Assembly (NCBI RefSeq): GCF_024626525.1
Contig: NZ_JANJGU010000001.1
Coordinates: forward strand, 310,001-374,000
Source: Lederbergia panacisoli
Lineage (GTDB): Bacteria; Bacillota; Bacilli; Bacillales; Bacillaceae_C
Length of the DNA stretch: 64,000 nucleotides
Reading direction: 5' to 3'
Both the position numbers and the translations under genes were made by a program. Shown piece after piece: positions 58,402 through 64,000 of the stretch. Below the pieces are notes generated by a model. It was not told the DNA's origin. It worked only from the letters and a program-made list of their open reading frames with translations, and made no database searches. Each line of letters starts with the position of its first letter. The first letter of the stretch is position 1.

Positions 58402-58671
58402 TAATTGTTGATTTTCGTGTAGGTATGAGAATTCATAGGCGGAGAATTTCCTGCTAATGTATATAAACCAGCTTTAGAAGGGGATATAAGCGGAGATATT
58501 CCGATTAACTGCTTTAAATAAGATAAAATCCAAGATTTGGATGATATAAACGGAAAAGCTTCCTTTATTTTCACGGAAATATGGGTATATTCCAATTTAA
58601 ACGGAATTTATCCGTTTATTTTTAAAATACAGTGAAATTAACCATTCCGTTATAACAGAGCCACAAAAAAA
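58402..58671. repeat. Hairpin array, copy 3 (51 bp spacing)
   Basis: Units begin at 58439, 58490, 58550 and 58601 (spacings 51, 60, 51). The sequence is nearly identical to 3735-3999 over its whole length, including the tail GTTATAACAGAGCCA. Confidence 0.85.
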
Positions 58672-58740
58672 GATATAGTCCCTTTAATAAAAAGGAATTA
58701 TACCTTTTGATATTTAGCCTAAGTAAAAGTAAAGAATCCA

Positions 58741-58835
58741 TTGATTGTAGTGGAAGGCGGCAAGACTCAGACCCCACTGGCGCAAAGCGCCGAGGAGGCT
58801 CCGCGGAAAGCGAAGTCGCCTGGAACGAAATCAAC
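58741..58835. repeat. GC-rich GTTGATT element, forward orientation, short
   Basis: Starts TTGATTGTAGTGGAAGGCGG, includes GAGGAGGCTCCGCGGAAAGC and ends GGAACGAAATCAAC. It faces the 57883 copy in inverted orientation. Confidence 0.75.
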
Positions 58836-58891
58836 AGCTAAGTTTTATCCCATTACTAAATTTATTGCACTTTTCAGTGCCCTTGATTCGG

Positions 58892-59071
58892 TCAGCCTCT
58901 TCTTTTTAAAAGCATACTTATTGAAATCGGAAGTAAGCCAAACCAGTGTATTAAAGCTGGACGCTTTGCATTTTTTCGATTGAGTCTAAGTTGCTTTCTT
59001 TCCTCTTTAGGCAGTTCAAAATGTTTTATGAACGTTTCAGTTATATATTTAAAATAATCATTTGTAGACAT
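58892..59071 (-). CDS. yqzE: YqzE family protein
   Basis: 59 residues starting MSTNDYFKYITETF, with PKEERK and HWFGLLP in the middle, matching YqzE of the comG region. Mostly basic, with a hydrophobic C-terminal third. AAGGAA precedes ATG 59071. It follows aroK by about 60 bp and probably belongs to the comG transcript. Function unknown. Confidence 0.85.
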   Translation of the reverse strand: MSTNDYFKYITETFIKHFELPKEERKQLRLNRKNAKRPALIHWFGLLPISISMLLKRRG

Positions 59072-59130
59072 GAATCTATTCCTTCTCTCTACTCAACAAA
59101 CTTCAATATTATTAGAAGTATAGCCAAGTT

Positions 59131-59637
59131 TTATAGATTCATTCGACTTATAATGGTTTCGGCGGCCTCTTCAATGGATAAATCTGACGTATTAATGGTA
59201 AAAGATGCACTCTCCAAATATAAAGGCAATCTTTTTTCATACATCTCACTGATCTCTTCAGCCGATTTATTCTTTATAAGCGGTCTTGTTTGATCTCCCT
59301 TCAGTCTTTCCAAAAATACTTTCGGACTACATTGTAAAAATACTACTCTGCCGCTTTCCTTTAGGAATTGTCGGTTTTTTTCTTTTAAAATGATTCCACC
59401 ACCAGTAGTGATGATGGACGGGCTGTCAGGAAGGCTCAATAATATTTCCGTTTCCTTGTTCCGAAAACACGCTTCCCCATATTGTTCGAAAAAGTCCTTT
59501 ATTGGGATACCGGTATATACTTCAAAACGTTCATCAGTATCAATTACCGGAAACCCGCTTTTTTCACCTAGAGCATGTCCAATCGACGTTTTCCCAGCTC
59601 CCATAAAACCGATTAGATAGATTGATTTTTTCAACAT
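59131..59637 (-). CDS. aroK: Shikimate kinase
   Basis: 168 residues: Walker A GFMGAGKTS (10-18), substrate Asp in DTDERFE (33-39), Walker B-like TTGGGII and the lid QTRPL. ATG 59637 has AGGTGG six bases upstream; ATG 59643 touches it. It follows comGG by 60 bp. Confidence 0.95.
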   Translation of the reverse strand: MLKKSIYLIGFMGAGKTSIGHALGEKSGFPVIDTDERFEVYTGIPIKDFFEQYGEACFRNKETEILLSLPDSPSIITTGGGIILKEKNRQFLKESGRVVFLQCSPKVFLERLKGDQTRPLIKNKSAEEISEMYEKRLPLYLESASFTINTSDLSIEEAAETIISRMNL

Positions 59638-59697
59638 ATTCATCCACCTCTATATATTTCTTCTTTCATTATATAATAGGAGGACGCCTAGGCCATA

Positions 59698-59880
59698 TTA
59701 ATTTTCTATAATGGCGTTTTTAAGCAATTGGATGATCCGTTTCTCGTAATAATCTTTCATTTCCGTTACAAAGCCTATTTCAGATATATATATTTGCGTT
59801 ACTTCGAATATCACAAATAAAGAAAGGACTGCTACAATCAAAACGACTGGGTAAGCGGCTCCATTTTCATCCCTCATCAT
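59698..59880 (-). CDS. comGG: Competence pseudopilin-like protein ComGG
   Basis: 60 residues with DENGAAYPVVLIVAVLSLFV as the pilin-type N-terminal helix, shorter than B. subtilis ComGG. Two adjacent ATG codons follow GGAGG; 59880 is given. Overlaps comGF. Assigned by position and the N-terminal helix. Confidence 0.75.
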   Translation of the reverse strand: MMRDENGAAYPVVLIVAVLSLFVIFEVTQIYISEIGFVTEMKDYYEKRIIQLLKNAIIEN

Positions 59881-60331
59881 TCGTTTCCTCCTTTTCTGGT
59901 GGGATGACAAAGCGTGCTTCTTCTTTCACTCCATTGCTAAAAACCACATGTAATAGCAACATCTGATCGATTTGAGAAAATTTTACGGATGGTACATATT
60001 GAAGGACAATTTCATGCCCTTTATTATTAAACGTTCTTCTAATGCTATCGCCGTATGTTTCATAAATAGTCAAAAAGTTATTCTTGTCGATTAATATTCG
60101 ATTACTATAAACACGCACTTTTTCAGCTTCTACTAATTCACTTCGGAAATCAATCAAGAAAAGATTCCATTCAAAATCTTCTTCCACACTTATCGCCTGA
60201 TCTATTGCAGAAAATGATTGAATAATTAATGGTATGACAGACATGATAATCGTCAATATGAACATAGAGAAAATCGAATCAAGCAATGTAAAGCCCTTTT
60301 GGTTATTCAAAACACTTTTTTCGCCCATCAT
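59867..60331 (-). CDS. comGF: Competence pseudopilin-like protein ComGF
   Basis: About 154 residues, with NNQKGFTLLDSIFSMFIL as prepilin-like cleavage site and helix. The start is uncertain: ATG 60331, ATG 60328 or TTG 60340, all behind GGAGG. Overlaps comGE. Confidence 0.85.
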   Translation of the reverse strand: MMGEKSVLNNQKGFTLLDSIFSMFILTIIMSVIPLIIQSFSAIDQAISVEEDFEWNLFLIDFRSELVEAEKVRVYSNRILIDKNNFLTIYETYGDSIRRTFNNKGHEIVLQYVPSVKFSQIDQMLLLHVVFSNGVKEEARFVIPPEKEETNDEG

Positions 60332-60611
60332 ACTCAACACAAGCCCTCCAATGATTATCACCATATATCGCTATTGATAAGTCATATTGAGTCTCCCGTA
60401 TTGTTCTTATCTCTTCAGATGAAAAGACTAAAGGCAAATGTTGTTCAATATGTTCGTATAATAATCTATTTGCGATCATATCCTTTTTTCCTTCATGTAA
60501 ATGAAGAAGCATCTTAAAGAGTAAAGGAAATAATAATACACAAATAATAATGGCAATACTGAGTGACAATAGTCCTTCCACAAGTGTAAATCCGTTCTCA
60601 TTGCTCCTCAA
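60303..60611 (-). CDS. comGE: Competence pseudopilin-like protein ComGE
   Basis: 102 residues, beginning MRSNENGFTLVEGLLSLS, a prepilin peptidase site followed by a hydrophobic helix. Minor pseudopilin of the transformation pilus. Overlaps comGD by 14 bp. Confidence 0.88.
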   Translation of the reverse strand: MRSNENGFTLVEGLLSLSIAIIICVLLFPLLFKMLLHLHEGKKDMIANRLLYEHIEQHLPLVFSSEEIRTIRETQYDLSIAIYGDNHWRACVEYDGRKKCFE

Positions 60612-61044
60612 TCAAAAACCGCCCCCTTCCTATATAAAATGTTATTTTCATTCTTTTATCATTGACACTTATCACCATCGTCCCAAAATTTGATACGTTC
60701 CCCTCAGGTGTAATAGCAAAACTCGGAAGATTTGTCTCTACTATCCTAATAGAAGCAGGGAGCTTCCTTTTTATTATCACTTTATTCGTGTCTCTCATAA
60801 CTGCTTCATATTGTTGATTAATACGAGAGAATCTAAAAATGATTGTTTCTTTTTGATTTAGAGCGTAAGAGTGTCCAAAATATATATCAGACTGCAACTG
60901 ATTAAGGAACATATTTTTTTGCATCATTACCCAAAAAGATTTCAAAGTGAAAAAACTAAAGGAAAAAATGATGGTCATAACAGAAATGACTATTAATACT
61001 TCCAGCAGTGTAAAGCCTTTATTATTCTTGTGTAACGTTTCCAT
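60598..61044 (-). CDS. comGD: Competence pseudopilin ComGD
   Basis: 148 residues, NNKGFTLLEVLIVISVM at the N-terminus (cleavage after Gly), then a beta-rich domain. Overlaps comGC by 23 bp. Confidence 0.92.
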   Translation of the reverse strand: METLHKNNKGFTLLEVLIVISVMTIIFSFSFFTLKSFWVMMQKNMFLNQLQSDIYFGHSYALNQKETIIFRFSRINQQYEAVMRDTNKVIIKRKLPASIRIVETNLPSFAITPEGNVSNFGTMVISVNDKRMKITFYIGRGRFLIEEQ

Positions 61045-61336
61045 CTTCTATCAAAAGGGCGTTCCCGTTCGGACATTCAAATGTAAACTGATTACCTACA
61101 TAATCCTTTTCTTTTAAATCATCAAATGAGGGATATTCCTTGTGTTCCATATAATAAGCTTGAACTTGCCCTTGCACCATTTGCACCATTGCTTCGCACC
61201 CTTTTTCGTTAATGCTTGAGCTTTGCTTCGTAACATTAGGCAAAGCTACAAGCAGAATGATTGTGATGACTAATAGGACGATCATCATTTCAATTAGTGT
61301 GAAGCCTTTTTCATTTTCCTTAAATATTTTTCTCAT
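61022..61336 (-). CDS. comGC: Major competence pseudopilin ComGC
   Basis: 104 residues, the main subunit of the DNA-uptake pilus. NEKGFTLIEMMIVLLVI carries the prepilin cleavage site with Glu at +5; two cysteines (in KGCEAM and FECPNG) can form the usual disulfide. ATG 61336 has GGAG nine bases upstream. Confidence 0.95.
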   Translation of the reverse strand: MRKIFKENEKGFTLIEMMIVLLVITIILLVALPNVTKQSSSINEKGCEAMVQMVQGQVQAYYMEHKEYPSFDDLKEKDYVGNQFTFECPNGNALLIEDGNVTQE

Positions 61337-61398
61337 TCTAAACATCTCCTTTTTTATGGCTAATTGTTATATTTTTTATGTTTTGGAAAGGGCCTTCA

Positions 61399-62445
61399 TT
61401 AAATAGAATCCAACATTTGAAACATTGGGAAAAAAATTGACATGTAAATAGCTATAACGACCAACCCAATGAATGAAAAAATAATGGGCTGGATGATTAA
61501 AAAAATATTTTCTGTTTTTTCTTGAAGTTTTTGTAGACAATGTTGGCTGTAATAAAGAAGCTCCTTATCGACTCTCCCGTTTTTATCACCATGGTTTACA
61601 ATTAAAATCATCTCTTTTTCAATAAAACTTAATTTGGATAAGGCATCTCCAAAAGAATGTCCAACAAGAAGCATCTTTTTCAATTGTTGTGCAGATTCTT
61701 GCAATAGAGGTCTGTACATTTGACTTTCCATAATTGTAATAATTTCATTGATGGAAAAACCGCTCCTTAGCAAATAGCCCCATTCCCTTGCAATGAAATT
61801 GGTTTGGTAAAGTTTGTATATGGAATTGATAAGTGGAAAAGATGAAAAAACCGAGGCAATTTCCAATGCGGATTTCTTTTGAAATATCCATTTCAAGATT
61901 GAAAAAAGAACGAAACAAACAATGAATATTAGTAGTAGGTAATATGGGATGTTTTGCATAAGGTGAAGGACTAGCTTTATCCCTATAGTCGGCTCATAGC
62001 CCATGGACTGATAAAGATTTTGAAATCGGGGCAGTAACAATGTGTTTAGAAGAATTCCTACAAATAAGAGGATAAATATTAAAATTAGTGGATACTGCAT
62101 AAGCTTTAATAATTTTTTGCGCTCCTCATCCATCCTTTGTAAATATTCTCCAGATTCAAGTAATGCGTCCGCTAAAAATCCATGTTTCTCGGAAAAAAAC
62201 AATTGGACGCATGCACCTTGATCGAAATGGTGCTTAAGAAATACTTCGTGTATTTTATGGCCACTTTTCAAGTCATTTATCATTGAGTCCATTAATTGGT
62301 GATTTTTCCCCTCTAACTTACCGAAAAAATGTAATACCTCTAATAAGGTAAACCCATTTTTGAGCATTTCACTTGCCCTTGATAAAAATATACCTTGCTC
62401 TTTAAGTGTTAGCTTCTGCCTGCTCCTCAACAATCCAACGCTCAT
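61399..62445 (-). CDS. comGB: Competence pilus inner-membrane protein ComGB
   Basis: GspF-like platform protein of 348 residues with two T2SSF domains and three membrane helices (about 115-140, 165-190, 320-345). ATG 62445 lies inside the 3' end of comGA. Confidence 0.93.
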   Translation of the reverse strand: MSVGLLRSRQKLTLKEQGIFLSRASEMLKNGFTLLEVLHFFGKLEGKNHQLMDSMINDLKSGHKIHEVFLKHHFDQGACVQLFFSEKHGFLADALLESGEYLQRMDEERKKLLKLMQYPLILIFILLFVGILLNTLLLPRFQNLYQSMGYEPTIGIKLVLHLMQNIPYYLLLIFIVCFVLFSILKWIFQKKSALEIASVFSSFPLINSIYKLYQTNFIAREWGYLLRSGFSINEIITIMESQMYRPLLQESAQQLKKMLLVGHSFGDALSKLSFIEKEMILIVNHGDKNGRVDKELLYYSQHCLQKLQEKTENIFLIIQPIIFSFIGLVVIAIYMSIFFPMFQMLDSI

Positions 62446-63478
62446 ATTCTTCAGATGCCAAATAGCCAAGCGCAATCCCCTTTCTAATTAAATATTGGAG
62501 GGTTTCATAACGATATTTTCCGACCTCCTCTCTAGTTTCCTTTAAAGCAAGAGACAGTGCTTTGCCTTGAAGAATTTCATATAATCCAGTACGTTTGCCA
62601 CGATATTGACTTTTGCAATATTTAGAGCAGTTTGCTCCACAATAAGGACATTTGATCGAAACAAGCCTTTGAGCTGTAATTGCTAATAACGTTTGTTCTA
62701 GTTCATGCTTCCCTACTCCCAACTCCAAAAGCCGAGTGATGGCTCCCTTCGTATCCCTCGAATGTAGACTTGTCAATACTAGATGGCCAGTCATCGCCGC
62801 TCTTACTGCAACCTTCGCTGTTTCCGCATCACGTATTTCCCCTACAAGAATGATGTCCGGATCATGTCGCAAAATGGCCTTCAATCCGGAACTGAAGCTT
62901 ATGCCAGCTTTTTCGTTCACCTGAACTTGAAGGATATGATCGTGAATTTTTTCCACTGGATCTTCGAGTGAAATGACATGGCGATTTAAATAGCCAGAAC
63001 AATATTGGGCAAGAGCATACATAGTAGTGGATTTTCCTGAGCCAGTCGGTCCAGTGACTATCATCATGCCAGATGCTTTGATCATCTTAGAAGTTAAAAG
63101 ATCAATACTAGATGGAAATAAAGATAAATGATTAAGGAATAACGACTGTTGGGGGAGAATTCGAATTGCAATGCTTTCTTTTGAATGTGCAGAAGGTAAT
63201 GTTGAAATTCTAAGGGAAGTTTCCAATCTGGTGACAATTGTTTGAAGGGAACCGCTTTGTGGTTTTCTTGTTTCGCCGATGTCCATCGAGGCCATAAATT
63301 TAAAATGTGAAATGAGTCTCTCCCCAACTTCTAATGAAAAGTTTTTAATGGTACTTAATTTTCCATTCATCCGAAATTGAACTAGATAATTTTCGGAGTT
63401 GGGTGTGATGTGGACATCTGTTGCATTATCCTGCAATGCCTCAGTAAGAAGAAGATCTGCCTTTCTTTTTATATTCAT
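62402..63478 (-). CDS. comGA: Competence pilus ATPase ComGA
   Basis: GspE-type secretion ATPase, 358 residues. Walker A GPTGSGKST near 144-152, Asp box SLEDPVE, Walker B ILVGEIRD, His box TSLHSRD and a Zn-binding CPYCGANC.KYC cluster near 279-290. First of the comG genes; expected to depend on ComK. Confidence 0.95.
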   Translation of the reverse strand: MNIKRKADLLLTEALQDNATDVHITPNSENYLVQFRMNGKLSTIKNFSLEVGERLISHFKFMASMDIGETRKPQSGSLQTIVTRLETSLRISTLPSAHSKESIAIRILPQQSLFLNHLSLFPSSIDLLTSKMIKASGMMIVTGPTGSGKSTTMYALAQYCSGYLNRHVISLEDPVEKIHDHILQVQVNEKAGISFSSGLKAILRHDPDIILVGEIRDAETAKVAVRAAMTGHLVLTSLHSRDTKGAITRLLELGVGKHELEQTLLAITAQRLVSIKCPYCGANCSKYCKSQYRGKRTGLYEILQGKALSLALKETREEVGKYRYETLQYLIRKGIALGYLASEEYERWIVEEQAEANT

Positions 63479-63657
63479 TCTTCATATAACACCGCCTTTA
63501 TTTTTTCGTTAATCAATATATTCGACATATATCTTCATTCTCCTGCAAAAAAATAAAACTTTTCATATTATTATTTTTACCCTTTTTGAGGTATAATAAA
63601 TGGGTAAAGAAATAGGATAATATCACGCAATCGTCACAAACATGAGCGGCACATATA

Positions 63658-63687
63658 TTTACATTATCCGGCTTCTTCCTATATAAT
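63658..63687 (+). promoter_or_regulatory. Promoter of the DUF2626 gene
   Basis: TTTACA (63658-63663), 18 bp, TATAAT (63682-63687). Confidence 0.65.
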
Positions 63688-63727
63688 AATGTATTGATGG
63701 AGTTAAGGCTGCAAAGGAGGGATACAT

Positions 63728-63973
63728 ATGGATCGTATGTACAGGGTTTTAGGTTTTTGGACTGGTATTTTTACAATTATGTTTTATCTTGGCGGCATGG
63801 ACAAAACCGCTTTGCTTTTCCTCGGACAAACAGGATTCTTTGTTCTTCTGAGTTATTTAAGATTAACTGAACGTATGTATATGTATGTGTTTGCCGCATA
63901 TTTATCAGTATTCTTTGCTGGATTTACATACTATACATTGTTCCTAATGCCTCCAGGCGGTGGATTGGGATAA
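63728..63973 (+). CDS. yqgY: DUF2626 membrane protein (YqgY)
   Basis: 81 residues, three hydrophobic segments (about 6-22, 29-43, 51-72) and a PPGGGLG end. Conserved in bacilli next to comGA; function unknown. AGGAGG precedes the ATG by seven bases. Confidence 0.88.
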   Translation: MDRMYRVLGFWTGIFTIMFYLGGMDKTALLFLGQTGFFVLLSYLRLTERMYMYVFAAYLSVFFAGFTYYTLFLMPPGGGLG

Positions 63974-64000
63974 TAATGGCTAAAAAAGCTGTACCTTCTA

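Noticed and set aside
58741-58983. 80-codon plus-strand frame
   Set aside because: It runs through a repeat element and then antisense to yqzE.
63480-63600. ComK boxes upstream of comGA
   Set aside because: Only imperfect AAAA-N5-TTTT matches were found in A/T-rich DNA, not enough to call, although ComK control is expected from the family.

Overview
This 64 kb window is low-GC chromosomal DNA from an endospore-forming member of the Bacillaceae (Bacillus sensu lato). The evidence is the conserved block spo0A-spoIVB-recN-argR-tlyA-dxs, xseAB-folD-nusB-yqhY-accCB, spoIIIAA-AH, efp-papA-aroQ, gcvT-gcvPA-gcvPB and comGA-GG, which follows the B. subtilis yqj-to-yqg order on the minus strand. An OLE RNA with its protein partner OapA suggests a lineage of the kind in which OLE is known (extremophilic or anaerobic Firmicutes). 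The species cannot be named from this sequence.

Layout. 0-3.2 kb: 3' end of a YueI-like gene, DNA polymerase IV, an M20 peptidase and a lone CheW-domain protein. 3.2-4.1 kb: repeats only. 4.1-12.3 kb: methylmalonyl-CoA/propionyl-CoA genes (mutA-mutB-meaB; mce with a carboxyltransferase), with Prli42, an L,D-transpeptidase and a bacilliredoxin between them. 12.3-18.3 kb: bcd-lpdV-bkdAA-bkdAB-bkdB. Together these two blocks could take valine and isoleucine from deamination through oxidative decarboxylation, and propionyl-CoA on to succinyl-CoA; ptb, buk and bkdR are absent. 18.4-27 kb: yqzF, a GDPD, spo0A, spoIVB, recN, argR, tlyA, dxs. 27-28.3 kb: oapA and OLE RNA with its own promoter. 28.3-29.6 kb: a repeat array and a plus-strand lipoprotein gene wedged between OLE and ispA. 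29.6-36.1 kb: ispA, xseB, xseA, folD, nusB, yqhY, accC, accB. 36.2-42.2 kb: spoIIIA operon, split by an 820 bp gap between AE and AF. 42.2-50.8 kb: efp, papA, aroQ, yqhR, yqhQ, yqhP, patatin, B12-dependent ribonucleotide reductase, rhodanese. 51-57.8 kb: glycine cleavage genes under a tandem glycine riboswitch, then divergent yqhH-yqhG. 57.8-58.9 kb: repeats. 58.9-63.5 kb: yqzE, aroK and comGG-comGA. 63.7 kb: a DUF2626 gene.

The least explained material is the non-coding DNA. Dispersed repeats occur in at least four forms: a GC-rich element bounded by GTTGATT/AATCAAC, a second element bounded by GTCTAG and CTTACGCATTT that in one place sits inside the first, a 144 bp imperfect palindrome between accB and accC, and three arrays of short hairpins spaced 51 bp apart. 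Each hairpin array lies just to the right of a reverse-oriented copy of the GC-rich element. No CRISPR array, tRNA, rRNA, prophage or transposase gene was found.
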